NCBI GenBank assembly: GCA_012514775.1
Contig: JAAYZQ010000386.1
Location: 1-21,572 of the forward strand
Direction: 5' to 3'
Length of the DNA: 21,572 nucleotides
DNA from: Anaerolineaceae bacterium
Lineage (GTDB): Bacteria; Chloroflexota; Anaerolineae; JAAYZQ01
Position 1 is the stretch's first letter. Each line of letters starts with the position of its first letter. Position numbers and translations under genes: made by a program. This document shows positions 1 to 7,522 of this stretch, piece after piece. The notes under the pieces were generated by a model. The model saw only the letters and a program-made list of their open reading frames with translations. It did not search any database and had not been told where the DNA came from.

Positions 1-99
1 AGCTCCCCGCTCCGCCAGGCGGCAGAGGCAATGGCCTGCGACAAGTGCGGCCGCCGGTGGCCCATCGAGGATGGTATCTATAATTTCAAGGTCGAGTAG
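1..99 (+). CDS. Trm112-like zinc-ribbon protein, C-terminal end (partial)
   Basis: Frame 1 is open from the first base to a TAG at 97-99 and gives 32 residues ending in CDKCGRRWPIEDGIYNFKVE. A CxxC knuckle followed by an aromatic, then P-I-x-D-G-I, is the usual end of Trm112/UPF0434-type small zinc proteins, where the second knuckle precedes a (Y/W)P(I/V)xDGIP segment. Family members either activate methyltransferases or are stand-alone proteins of unclear role. The N-terminal half, with the first knuckle, lies outside the window. It could instead be the zinc-ribbon end of a larger methyltransferase-type protein. The gene ends 152 bp before dnaN, which has its own promoter. Confidence 0.6.
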   Translation, partial: SSPLRQAAEAMACDKCGRRWPIEDGIYNFKVE

Positions 100-142
100 G
101 GATCACCGCCTGCTCGACAGGTATTCGCGCGCACTTCCCCGC

Positions 143-171
143 TTGAACTTCTACCCACCTTATGGTATACT
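143..171 (+). promoter_or_regulatory. Sigma70-type promoter of dnaN
   Basis: TTGAAC (143-148), a 17-nt spacer and TATACT (166-171), with an extended TGG just before the -10. Transcription would start near 178, leaving a leader of about 74 nt. The leader can form a hairpin of CCCTGC (187-192) with GCAGGG (208-213). GGTA (164-167) and TACC (173-176) form a small dyad over the -10, which may be chance. No expression data; the call rests on match and spacing. Confidence 0.7.
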
Positions 172-251
172 GTACCCGTCTGTGACCCCTGCATCTTGTG
201 GGCAGTGGCAGGGTTCACCCCAACGACTTGCGCTCGTTAAGGAGGTCCGCC

Positions 252-1403
252 ATGAAGATCACCTGTCTGCAGGAAAACCTGGCCCGGGGCCTGGCCACCG
301 TCGGCCGCGCCGTCGCCAGCCGGTCAACGCTGCCGGTCCTGTCCAACATCCTCCTCGAGAGTGACGAGGGCCGGCTGCGCCTGGCAGCCACCAACCTCGA
401 GATCGGCGTCAGTTGCTGGATCGGCGCCCGGGTGGAAGAGGAGGGCCGCACCACCGTGCCTGCCCGCCTCCTCACCGAGTTTGTCAACTCGCTGCCGCCC
501 GGCCAGATCGAGATGGAGCTCTCCGAGCGGACCCAGACCCTCAACCTGAAGTGCGCCCGCTACGAGGCCAACATCAAGGGCATCGACGCCAGCGAGTTTC
601 CCCTCGTCCCCACGGCCGACACCATCGCCGCCCAGGGAGCCGGCCACAGGCTGCACCTACAGGGCGAGAACTTTCGGCGCATGATCGACCAGGCCGTCTT
701 TGCCGCCGCCACCGACGAGAGCCGCCCCATCCTCACCGGCGTCCTGGCCCAGTTCCATCAGGGCGGCCTCACCCTGGCCGCCGCCGATGGCTTTCGCCTG
801 GCCGTGACCTCCGCCGACGTGGGCGCCGACCTCGACGAGGTCACCAGCGTCATCATCCCCGCCCGCGCCCTCAGCGAGCTGGCGCGCATCAGCACCGGCG
901 AGGAAGAGACCATCGAGCTCATTATTACGCCCGGCCGCAACCAGATCCTCTTTCACCTGCCCAACACTGACCTGGTCTCGCAGCTCATCGAGGGCAACTT
1001 TCCCGACTATAAGCAGATCGTGCCAAAGTCCTACAGCACGCGGACGGTGGTCAACACCCAGGACCTGCTCAAGGCGGTCAAGGTCGCCTTTCTCTTTGCC
1101 CGCGACGCGGCCAACATCATCCGCTTCAACGCCGTGCCCGGCAGCGAGTTGACCCCGGGGCAGATGATCGTGACCGCCACCTCGGCCGAGTTTGGCGACA
1201 ACGTCAGCGAGATCGACGCCAGCATCCAGGGCGACGAGACCGAGATCGCCTTTAACGCGCGCTATATGATCGACGCCCTGAACGTCGTCGGCACTCCCGA
1301 AGTGGCCGTGGAGACCAGCACCAGCAGCAGCCCCGGTGTGCTCCGGCCCGTGGGAGGCGACGATTTCCTGTGCGTCATCATGCCCATGCACATCACCCGT
1401 TGA
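252..1403 (+). CDS. dnaN: DNA polymerase III beta subunit (sliding clamp)
   Basis: This 383-residue protein is the ring-shaped processivity clamp that tethers DNA polymerase III to DNA and serves as a docking hub for replication and repair proteins. It opens with MKITCLQENLARGLATVGRA and has the family segment SRSTLPVLSNILLE near residue 25. It ends in the typical C-terminus with L-RPVGGDDFLCVIMPMH, the strand that helps build the clamp's binding groove. The length fits the family (about 365-385). The ATG at 252 is chosen because an ideal Shine-Dalgarno, AAGGAGGT, sits at 239-246; the in-frame GTG at 198 lacks one. The gene stands without dnaA or recF. It has its own promoter and a terminator directly behind it, so it is probably monocistronic. 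Confidence 0.97.
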   Translation: MKITCLQENLARGLATVGRAVASRSTLPVLSNILLESDEGRLRLAATNLEIGVSCWIGARVEEEGRTTVPARLLTEFVNSLPPGQIEMELSERTQTLNLKCARYEANIKGIDASEFPLVPTADTIAAQGAGHRLHLQGENFRRMIDQAVFAAATDESRPILTGVLAQFHQGGLTLAAADGFRLAVTSADVGADLDEVTSVIIPARALSELARISTGEEETIELIITPGRNQILFHLPNTDLVSQLIEGNFPDYKQIVPKSYSTRTVVNTQDLLKAVKVAFLFARDAANIIRFNAVPGSELTPGQMIVTATSAEFGDNVSEIDASIQGDETEIAFNARYMIDALNVVGTPEVAVETSTSSSPGVLRPVGGDDFLCVIMPMHITR

Positions 1404-1420
1404 GGCCGATGGCCCGGGCC

Positions 1421-1453
1421 GCCCTCCTGGTCTCCTGGCCGGGAGGGCTTTTA
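1421..1453 (+). terminator. Intrinsic terminator after dnaN
   Basis: GCCCTCC (1421-1427) pairs with GGAGGGC (1442-1448) and is followed at once by TTTTAT. It begins 17 bp after the dnaN stop. It separates dnaN from rsmG, so rsmG either has its own start site or depends on read-through. Confidence 0.75.
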
Positions 1454-1506
1454 TCTATACGGGCGGGCTGCCGAACCCGGGCCGCGGGCGACGATTGGAT
1501 AGCCGG

Positions 1507-2235
1507 ATGGAGCGATTAGCGGATGGGGCGAGGGCCCTCGGCCTTCGCCTTACGGACAAACAACTGGCCTCGTTCCAGGTCTACTACGAAGAGCTGGTCG
1601 CCTGGAACGAGAAGTTTAACCTGACGGCTATCACCGAATACGACCAGGTCCAGGTCCGCCACTTTCTCGACTCGCTCTCTTGCCTCCTCGCCGACGAGGT
1701 GCGCCGCGCCCTGGCCCGCCCCGATGCCCGCGCCATCGACGTCGGCAGCGGCGCCGGCTTCCCGGGCATCCCCCTCAAGCTGGTCTGTCCCGGGCTGCAC
1801 CTCACGCTCCTGGAGGCCACGGGGAAAAAGGTGACCTTCCTGGAGCACATGGTCGAACGCCTGGGGCTGCAACGGGTCACCCCCATCCATGCCCGGGCGG
1901 AGGAGCTGGCCCACGACCCCGCGCACCGCGAGATCTACGACCTGGCCCTGGCCCGCGCCGTGGCCGACCTGCCGGCCCTGGTCGAATACACCCTCCCCTT
2001 TTGCAAGCCCGGCGGCTGGTTCGTGGCCCAGAAGGGCGAGTCCGGCTCGGCCGAGGCCTGGAGCGCCGGCAAGGCCCTGGAGATCCTGGGCGGCGAGCTG
2101 CGTCGCGTCCTCCACGTGGAGCTGTCGGGCCTGCCCGAGGACCGGTCCCTGGTGGTCGTGGCCAAGGTCAGCCCCACCCCGGCCGCCTACCCTCGCCGGC
2201 CGGGTGTGCCCACCAAGCGTCCCCTGGGGGACTGA
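1507..2235 (+). CDS. rsmG: 16S rRNA (guanine-N7) methyltransferase RsmG
   Basis: A 242-residue SAM-dependent enzyme that methylates N7 of G527 (E. coli numbering) in 16S rRNA, next to the streptomycin site; loss of the family member gives low-level streptomycin resistance in other bacteria. Diagnostic segments are FNLTAI (37-42), HFLDSL (52-57), the SAM-binding loop DVGSGAGFPGIPLKL (78-92), an acidic residue at 103 after the second strand and ARAV (149-152). Length is slightly above the usual 205-240 because of a proline-rich tail. The ATG at 1507 starts with MERLADGARALGL, which matches where family members begin; no good Shine-Dalgarno precedes it. A TTG at 1495 is a possible alternative. 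The gene follows dnaN but lies beyond its terminator. Confidence 0.95.
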   Translation: MERLADGARALGLRLTDKQLASFQVYYEELVAWNEKFNLTAITEYDQVQVRHFLDSLSCLLADEVRRALARPDARAIDVGSGAGFPGIPLKLVCPGLHLTLLEATGKKVTFLEHMVERLGLQRVTPIHARAEELAHDPAHREIYDLALARAVADLPALVEYTLPFCKPGGWFVAQKGESGSAEAWSAGKALEILGGELRRVLHVELSGLPEDRSLVVVAKVSPTPAAYPRRPGVPTKRPLGD

Positions 2236-2454
2236 TCGTTGGGGTAGAAGGTTAAAAATTCTTAAGGAACACGCCGGCCCTTCGCAAGCTTGGCGCGCTA
2301 TTTCTGCGTTTTGCTCCTTTTTTCCACTTTTTTACTGGCATACTGATACTTCCTCGGCCGCCTCCTTCCTGCCTAACGGCGTATCTGCAAACTTTTGTTT
2401 TACACGGGATGGGGGTATACTTGCAGTACCTCAAGTGGAGAAAGGAGATCGTAC
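2236..2454 (+). other. AT-richer intergenic region upstream of the secreted protease
   Basis: The stretch is visibly richer in A/T than the genes around it and holds two T6 runs (near 2315 and 2325) and TTAAAAATTCTTAA near 2252. TATACT at 2416-2421 is a plausible -10 for the next gene, but no good -35 lies 16-18 nt before it. GGTA (2414-2417) and TACC (2427-2430) flank it. The T runs could help end rsmG transcription, though only a weak stem (CGCC with GGCG, about 2271-2296) precedes them. No DnaA box or coding signal was seen. Confidence 0.5.
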
Positions 2455-3951
2455 GTGAAGACAAGGATTACCGTCGGATTGTGCCTCGTCATGGTTCTCC
2501 TGGTGGCGATGGGTGCCCACGCGGCCACGGCCGCGCCTCCTCCCGCCGTGGAGAAGATCATCAACGAAGCGCACCATGGGCAGCGGGTCGAGGTCAAGGG
2601 AGAGCTCCTGGTCCTCAACCTCGAGGGCAACCCTTCCACCGGCTACGCCTGGCAGGTCCAGGGCGTGGACGGCGCCGTGCTGCGCCAGGTGGGCCAGCCC
2701 GAATGGGTCTCGCGGGGACCGGCCCGGATGGGCGCGCCGGCCACCCAGGTGCTGCGCTTTGCCGGCGTGGGCCGGGGCGTCACCACCCTCGACCTGGCGT
2801 ACGTCCGGCCCTGGGCCGGGGAAGCCAAACCGGCCAAGACCTACCGCGTCGAGGTGCAGGTCAGCCAGCCTTCCCCGAAAGTAGCCGAGCCCGCCGCTCC
2901 GCAGGACGAAGCGGCGGCCAGCGTGCCGACCCTCGGCGCGCTCCCGGGCTCCTATAACTGGTGTGCCATGGGCGGCTGCACGCCGGTACGCGACCAGGGC
3001 GCGTGCGGCAGTTGCTGGGCCTTTGGCACCGTCGGCCCCCTGGAGTCGGCCATCCTCATCAAGGACGGCGTCTCCCGGGACCTGTCCGAGCAGTACCTGG
3101 TGTCCTGCAACATCGACGGCTGGGGCTGTAACGGCGGCTGGTGGGCCCACGACTACCACGAGTGGAAGTACCCGCCCAGCGAGACCATGGCGGGCGCCGT
3201 CTACGAAGCCGACTTTCAATACACCGCCACCGACGCTCCCTGCAACGGCCCCTACACGCACCACGAAAAGATCGTCGACTGGGTGTTCATCGGGTCGGAG
3301 AATGCCGTGGCGCCCGTCGATGGCATCAAGCAGGCCATCGTGGACCACGGCCCCGTCTCTGCCGCGGTGTGCGTGAACACCGACTTCCAGGGCTACACGG
3401 GTGGCGTCTTTAACCCCACCAAGCCCTGCCGGCAGATCAACCACGCCATCGTCCTGGTGGGCTGGGACGACAGCAAGGGCGCCTGGCTCCTGCGCAACTC
3501 CTGGGGCCCTGACTGGGGCGAGGATGGCTACATGTGGATTGCGTACGGCAAGTCGCAGGTGGGCTACTCGGCCAACTATGTAGTCTATGGCTCCTCGACG
3601 CCGACCCCGACCCCGCCGCCCCCGCCGCCCGACGGCACCATGCACGTCTCGGACATCGACATGTGGTACGGCATGTCGGGCAGGAGCTACATGGTCTACA
3701 CCAAGGTGACCGTCGTCGACGAGGACAACCTGCCCGTCTCGGCCGCCACCGTCTCTATCCAGATGACCACGCCCACGGGCAGCACGGCCACCGGCTCGGC
3801 CGCGACCGGCGCCGACGGCACGGCAACCTTTAGCTTGAAGAACAAGGCGCAGGGAACCTACACCTCGCAGGTGACCAACGTCACCCACGCCACCTACACC
3901 TACGCCCCGGCGGACAATGTCGAAACGAGCGAGTCGCTGATCGTACCCTGA
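2455..3951 (+). CDS. Secreted chagasin-papain fusion protease with Ig-like tail
   Basis: This 498-residue protein starts at GTG 2455, seven bases after AAAGGAG; the ATG-like starts upstream lack a site. Residues 1-28 form a signal peptide (MKTRITVGLCLVMVLLVAMG, then A-H-A). Residues 34-130 look like an I42 (chagasin) inhibitor: NPSTGY at 59-64 and RPW at 118-120 match two of its three protease-binding loops. Residues 160-380 are a C1A papain domain with QGACGSCWAF (181-190, catalytic C187, oxyanion Q181), H330 in NHAIVLVGW and N348 in RNSWG. A Pro/Thr linker (about 381-394) leads to an Ig-like beta domain. The usual I29 propeptide is absent, so the inhibitor domain may take its place in holding the enzyme latent; that is inference. 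The gene appears monocistronic: it follows an AT-richer gap and ends at a strong terminator. Confidence 0.92.
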   Translation: MKTRITVGLCLVMVLLVAMGAHAATAAPPPAVEKIINEAHHGQRVEVKGELLVLNLEGNPSTGYAWQVQGVDGAVLRQVGQPEWVSRGPARMGAPATQVLRFAGVGRGVTTLDLAYVRPWAGEAKPAKTYRVEVQVSQPSPKVAEPAAPQDEAAASVPTLGALPGSYNWCAMGGCTPVRDQGACGSCWAFGTVGPLESAILIKDGVSRDLSEQYLVSCNIDGWGCNGGWWAHDYHEWKYPPSETMAGAVYEADFQYTATDAPCNGPYTHHEKIVDWVFIGSENAVAPVDGIKQAIVDHGPVSAAVCVNTDFQGYTGGVFNPTKPCRQINHAIVLVGWDDSKGAWLLRNSWGPDWGEDGYMWIAYGKSQVGYSANYVVYGSSTPTPTPPPPPPDGTMHVSDIDMWYGMSGRSYMVYTKVTVVDEDNLPVSAATVSIQMTTPTGSTATGSAATGADGTATFSLKNKAQGTYTSQVTNVTHATYTYAPADNVETSESLIVP

Positions 3952-3968
3952 CCCTGGGCGGCGACCAG

Positions 3969-4006
3969 AACCCCCTGCCGGGCCCGAGGCAGGGGGTTTG
4001 TTTTTT
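3969..4006 (+). terminator. Strong intrinsic terminator after the protease gene
   Basis: AACCCCCTGCC (3969-3979) pairs with GGCAGGGGGTT (3988-3998) over an 8-nt loop, followed by TGTTTTTT. It lies 17 bp after the stop. On the opposite strand the stem is not followed by a T run, so it should act mainly rightward and shield the leftward YbbR gene, which ends at 4024. Confidence 0.9.
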
Positions 4007-4023
4007 CTACGCTCGCCGGCCGG

Positions 4024-5307
4024 TCAGGGCTGGGGTGTTGCCGTAGCCAGGGGGATGGACACCGGCGTGGGAGGAGGGATCAGCTCGATACGCACCTCCA
4101 CGGACTCGGGGATGATGTTCACGACCCGCACGTTGGGCGGTGCCAGGACCAATGGATCGACGCGGTACGTCCCCAGCCCGTAGCCCGATAGGTTTACATA
4201 AACACGGAGATCTTCCGGGTTCAGCTCGTCCAACTGGGTCTCCGGGCCTTCGAGGACGACCTCCACCATCTGCGGCGAGACGGTGGCCTGGTAGCCGCTG
4301 CGCAGCCCCTGGAACTCCACGCTGCCCGTAAATGAGCGACTGCTGAGGATGGGCAAGATCTCTACGTTCACGGTCACAAAGTTGGTCTCCACGACGACGA
4401 CGCTGTTGGGTACCGTCAGGGGAACGCGCATGGTCAGGTCGTTGGCGGCGTTGGTGATGGTCACCGGCAGCGTTTTGACAAAGCTGGGCAGGCTGTTGAG
4501 AACCGAGGTCGGCCCCGCCAGCGTCACCGTCGACGGCAAGACCGAGACGCTGCCCCGCCGATGGCCGGCCGCCGGCTCTCCCCGCAGGTCGGGCACCACC
4601 TCCACCTCGGGCTTGTACCCGACCCGCCGCTGGATATCCAGGCTGACCTGGACCACGTCGGGCTCCCACTCCAGGCCGGCAACCACTTCGCCCGCCACGT
4701 TACGCGGCGCAATGCTCACCCTCTGTGACACGTCGTCCCGGGCGCCCGTGACGTCGATGGTCCCGGTGATGGTGTTCACCTGCTCGAGAGCCGGGACGGG
4801 GCCGAACACCCGGACGTTGGCCGGGTTCACGTCCAGGTTGGCGGCCTGGTAGCCGATGGGCACCTGGCCCACGACGTCGATCTGAACGGGCAGGGTCAGC
4901 GTTCCCAGGGCTTCCAGGCGCACGGTCTGCGCCTCGGGGTTCAGGCTCATGACCCGCACCCCCTCGTCGGCCACGGTGACGGTGATGGGCACCACCGCTT
5001 CGACGCCCACCTCCACGCGCGAGAGGTCTACCACGGCGCGCAAGTCCTGGGCATTCAGCTCGTCCAGGACGCTCTGGGCCGCCCGAATCGTCACCGCCAC
5101 CGACGTTTCGTCGCCCTGGTAAAGGAGCGTGTTCTCCGGCTGGTTGATGGGCACGACAGGCAGGCCGGTGTATTGCTGCACGGCAAAGGGATCGGCCTGG
5201 AGCGTCGCCGCGATCCAGACCGCCACTGCCAGCAGCAACGCCAGGATCATCGACCCCAGGTTGCTCAGGAGCGTGCGGAGCACCCCCGTCATCCTCTGCC
5301 GCGCCAT
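4024..5307 (-). CDS. YbbR-repeat membrane protein (CdaR-like)
   Basis: A 427-residue protein with one N-terminal membrane helix (about 16-36, LGSMILALLLAVAVWIAATL) and a long extracytoplasmic part built from about four YbbR repeats. Each repeat has beta strands ending in a phrase of the type 'P..V.V.GP...L......T..IDVTG'; clear examples sit near residues 165-185 and 250-280. The protein ends in a Pro/Thr tail. In Firmicutes the YbbR protein CdaR regulates the c-di-AMP cyclase CdaA. No DisA_N/CdaA gene lies next to this one, so that role is not shown here. The ATG at 5307 follows GGCGGGA, which overlaps the TAG of the DUF362 gene; the gap is 9 nt, so the two genes are probably co-translated. 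Confidence 0.85.
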   Translation of the reverse strand: MARQRMTGVLRTLLSNLGSMILALLLAVAVWIAATLQADPFAVQQYTGLPVVPINQPENTLLYQGDETSVAVTIRAAQSVLDELNAQDLRAVVDLSRVEVGVEAVVPITVTVADEGVRVMSLNPEAQTVRLEALGTLTLPVQIDVVGQVPIGYQAANLDVNPANVRVFGPVPALEQVNTITGTIDVTGARDDVSQRVSIAPRNVAGEVVAGLEWEPDVVQVSLDIQRRVGYKPEVEVVPDLRGEPAAGHRRGSVSVLPSTVTLAGPTSVLNSLPSFVKTLPVTITNAANDLTMRVPLTVPNSVVVVETNFVTVNVEILPILSSRSFTGSVEFQGLRSGYQATVSPQMVEVVLEGPETQLDELNPEDLRVYVNLSGYGLGTYRVDPLVLAPPNVRVVNIIPESVEVRIELIPPPTPVSIPLATATPQP

Positions 5308-5316
5308 TGTTCCCGC

Positions 5317-6540
5317 CTACGAGCGATTTCGTCTCCCCCGGCCCAACAACCACCACAGCGCCAGGCCCGACGCGGCCAGGCCCAGGACCCCGGCGGCTGC
5401 CGTGCGGGGCTCGTAGAGCGGCCGGGTGATGGCCGGCACGTTGCCGTACTCCTGGAAAAGCTGTCCCCAGGGCGTGCGCAGCGCTTCCTGGACCCGCCTG
5501 TTGCCGATAAAGGGGTACCAGAACCCATCATAGTAGGCCCGTGAAGCGGCGAACGACCAGGGCACCAGGGGCGTGCGCAGCAAGAAGCCTTCCAGGGGCT
5601 TGAGGGCGCCGTGGTAGATCATCTTCTGGCCGCGGCTGGCAAAGGTCTCGCCGGTGCGGGCGTGCCAGCGCACCTCGTCGGGATCGACGTCGCCCAGGAT
5701 CTCGATCTGCTTGATGTCGCCCACGCCCAGGCCCCGCTCGTGGGCCAGGCGGATGAACGGCAGGTCGAGGGGTTCAAAGCCCTGGAGATAGGCCGACACC
5801 GCGTCGATGGCCACCTGGTCGGCCGAGGCCAGGATCAGGTCCTTCTGGTCGACCCACATGGCGCGGGGTCCCGGCCCATCGCCGGCAAAGGTGCCGTCCA
5901 TGACGGCAAAGAGGCCGGAGTGGATCTCTTGCTGGATGGCCAGCAGGTCGACGACGGTCTCGTGGATCACCGCGTGGGTCCAGTGGCGCCGCTCCGACAG
6001 GAGCCCGCCAAAGGCGTTCTTCATGGCGCCCGTGATGGTGGTAAAGACGTGGGTCTTGACCGTGGGCATCTGCACGATGTTCTTGTCGAAAAAGATGCCG
6101 GGCACGTAAATGCCGTCGGGATAAACGTCGTCCAGGACGAGCATGGGCGCCTTGGGCTCGTAGCGCACCCACTCGACCTCGGGCTCGTACAGGTGGACGT
6201 TGCGCAGCCCGTACTTGTCCGTCACCAGCTTGTGCTTGTTGTTGCGCTCCCCCACGTAGGCATCCACGACCACGGTGCGGTTGTGGGCCGCGATGAGGTC
6301 CCGGTATCCATCCTCCAACAGCGTGCGGACCGTCCCTTCCAACTGCCAGGGCGCCGTCGAGCAGGCCGGGTACCATTGCTGCCAGGAGATATTGATCTTG
6401 AGCAGGGTGGGCCGGCTCTGGTCCAGGCTGGCCTCATAGTTCGCGAGCTTGAGCAGGCGCCGGTAGTCGTCCAGCACCGTATCTGGCTGGGTGCGCAGCA
6501 GCGCCACACATCCCCTGCCGGCATAATTCTTGTCAATCAC
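5317..6540 (-). CDS. DUF362 family protein with C-terminal membrane anchor
   Basis: A 407-residue protein of the DUF362 family, whose biochemical role is unsettled. Typical segments are LLKINISWQQWYPACSTAPW (46-65), followed by a helix ending in 'LLEDGY', and NIVQMPTVKTH (154-164) with TGAMKNAFGGLL (170-181). Many family members carry 4Fe-4S ferredoxin motifs; this one has none. A hydrophobic helix near 380-399, followed by GRGRRNRS, looks like a tail anchor. The start is GTG at 6540, preceded by GGAGGTG (6545-6551 on this strand). Longer in-frame starts would lie upstream of the promoter at 6588-6616. It is the first gene of an operon with the YbbR gene. Confidence 0.85.
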   Translation of the reverse strand: MIDKNYAGRGCVALLRTQPDTVLDDYRRLLKLANYEASLDQSRPTLLKINISWQQWYPACSTAPWQLEGTVRTLLEDGYRDLIAAHNRTVVVDAYVGERNNKHKLVTDKYGLRNVHLYEPEVEWVRYEPKAPMLVLDDVYPDGIYVPGIFFDKNIVQMPTVKTHVFTTITGAMKNAFGGLLSERRHWTHAVIHETVVDLLAIQQEIHSGLFAVMDGTFAGDGPGPRAMWVDQKDLILASADQVAIDAVSAYLQGFEPLDLPFIRLAHERGLGVGDIKQIEILGDVDPDEVRWHARTGETFASRGQKMIYHGALKPLEGFLLRTPLVPWSFAASRAYYDGFWYPFIGNRRVQEALRTPWGQLFQEYGNVPAITRPLYEPRTAAAGVLGLAASGLALWWLLGRGRRNRS

Positions 6541-6587
6541 AACGCACCTCCACGTGGCGTAAACGTCCGGCGGTCCGATTCTCCGGT

Positions 6588-6616
6588 AGTATAGCGCAAG
6601 TCGCCGCGAAAGTCCA
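6588..6616 (-). promoter_or_regulatory. Promoter of the DUF362-YbbR operon
   Basis: Read on the minus strand: TGGACT, a 17-nt spacer and TATACT (6593-6588). The 12 bases ending in the -10, TTGCGCTATACT, are identical to those before murE. The start site would be near 6581, about 40 nt before the GTG at 6540, which supports that start over longer ones. Confidence 0.6.
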
Positions 6617-6810
6617 GCCATTGGAGCCGTTTCGGTCCGAATTGCCCGGCGCCCGCCAGGGCGAGCGGTGGCGGGATCCGGCGGTCCCGCCGGAGCGGGA
6701 GAGAACGAGGGGAGCATCAGGCCGCCGCTCCGCCGGGATCGGCAGAGCCCGGCGAGCTTGCTGGGGAGTAGCCGACCTTGCAACAACCCGGTATCGCCCG
6801 GCGGGTGCAG

Positions 6811-6839
6811 TTGCCATTTCGTGGGAAACGTGGTATAAA
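6811..6839 (+). promoter_or_regulatory. Promoter of the membrane protein/zinc-ribbon operon
   Basis: TTGCCA (6811-6816), a 17-nt spacer and TATAAA (6834-6839), with an extended TGG before the -10. Transcription would start near 6846, about 100 nt before the ATG at 6946. Confidence 0.7.
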
Positions 6840-6945
6840 CAGGACGGTTGGGCTCTCGCACGGACCAACGAGGCGACCGGATCCCAGCCTGGCAGCCACG
6901 CCCGGAAACGGACCTGAAAACGAGAGACGAGAAAGGAGTCAACTG

Positions 6946-7410
6946 ATGTCACCCTGGATGAAGGCGGGCTTGATCGGCGGCGCCGTCGTAGTAGTGTTGA
7001 ATCTCCTGGGCCTGATCCCCTGTGTGGGCCTCATCGCCTGCGGGCTGAGCCTCCTGGTTTATGCCGGCGTCGGTGTCCTGGCCGCTTATTGGATGCCTCC
7101 CCCGCGCGCGGCGGGCACGGCTGCCGGCCAGGGAGCCCTGGCCGCCGTCGTGGCAGCTCTCATCGGGGGCATTGTGAACACCATCTTGATCACCGTCCAG
7201 GTGGTCGCCACCGACTCGTCCACCATCCTGAGCCAGGTTCCCCCGGAGACGCTGGAGCAGTTGCGGCAGTCGGGCATCGACCCGGCCACGCTCATGAGCC
7301 CGGGCTTCGGGGTGGCCACGGGTGCCGTCTGCTGTCTTGGCGGCCTGGTCTTTGCCGCCATCCTGGGAGCCATCGGCGCGGCCATCATGGCCGCCGTCAA
7401 AGAGTACTAG
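6946..7410 (+). CDS. Small integral membrane protein of unknown function
   Basis: A 154-residue protein that I cannot place in a named family. It is almost all membrane: hydrophobic stretches at about 6-26, 27-47, 61-87 and 126-150 suggest four helices. A short polar segment near 90-118 (SSTILSQVPPETLEQLRQSG and following) contains the only charged cluster. The helices are rich in Gly/Ala, with a CC pair just before the last one. The ATG at 6946 follows AAAGGAG; the longer upstream frame has no site. It is the first gene after the 6811 promoter and lies 112 bp before two zinc-ribbon genes on the same strand, so it may anchor or work with those soluble proteins. That link is inference from order alone. 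Confidence 0.75.
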   Translation: MSPWMKAGLIGGAVVVVLNLLGLIPCVGLIACGLSLLVYAGVGVLAAYWMPPPRAAGTAAGQGALAAVVAALIGGIVNTILITVQVVATDSSTILSQVPPETLEQLRQSGIDPATLMSPGFGVATGAVCCLGGLVFAAILGAIGAAIMAAVKEY

Positions 7411-7432
7411 ACACGAGCCGGCTAACCGGCCA

Positions 7433-7468
7433 GGGGCTGCCCCCGAGCGGGAGGCAGCCTCTTTGCTT
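7433..7468 (+). terminator. Possible weak terminator or attenuator
   Basis: GGCTGCC (7435-7441) pairs with GGCAGCC (7453-7459), followed by TCTTTGCTT. The tract is only moderately U-rich, so it may partly reduce transcription into the zinc-ribbon genes rather than end it. A second small hairpin, GCCGGTTAGCCGGC-like on the complementary strand, lies at 7418-7431. Confidence 0.35.
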
Positions 7469-7522
7469 GGCCGGCCATGCAGTGGGTGGCCCCGGACGCC
7501 GCCCGCCCGGAAGGATAGGACC

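Larger units (their letters stand above)
6541..6945. other. Divergent intergenic region, 405 bp
   Basis: The region separates the leftward DUF362/YbbR operon from the rightward membrane protein/zinc-ribbon operon. It holds one promoter for each. Between them lies a palindrome, CCGGCGG (6678-6684) with CCGCCGG (6687-6693). Several short open frames cross the area, but none has family resemblance or a ribosome site, so I do not call a gene. The rightward leader is about 100 nt and has no structure I recognise. Confidence 0.6.

Noticed and set aside
2236..2454. Possible replication origin next to dnaN in an AT-rich gap
   Set aside because: No TTATCCACA-like DnaA boxes are visible on either strand, and dnaA is absent. 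dnaN often lies apart from the origin.
2431..3888. 485-residue open frame on the minus strand
   Set aside because: It is antisense to the protease gene, which has a complete catalytic set and a signal peptide.
3969..4006. Bidirectional terminator serving YbbR as well
   Set aside because: On the minus strand the stem is followed by TTCTGG, with no T run.
5317..6540. Ferredoxin-type role for the DUF362 protein
   Set aside because: No CxxCxxCxxxC cluster motif is present, unlike many family members.
6541..6945. Small genes in the divergent gap
   Set aside because: Short frames there lack ribosome sites and family resemblance, and they cross the promoters of both flanking operons.
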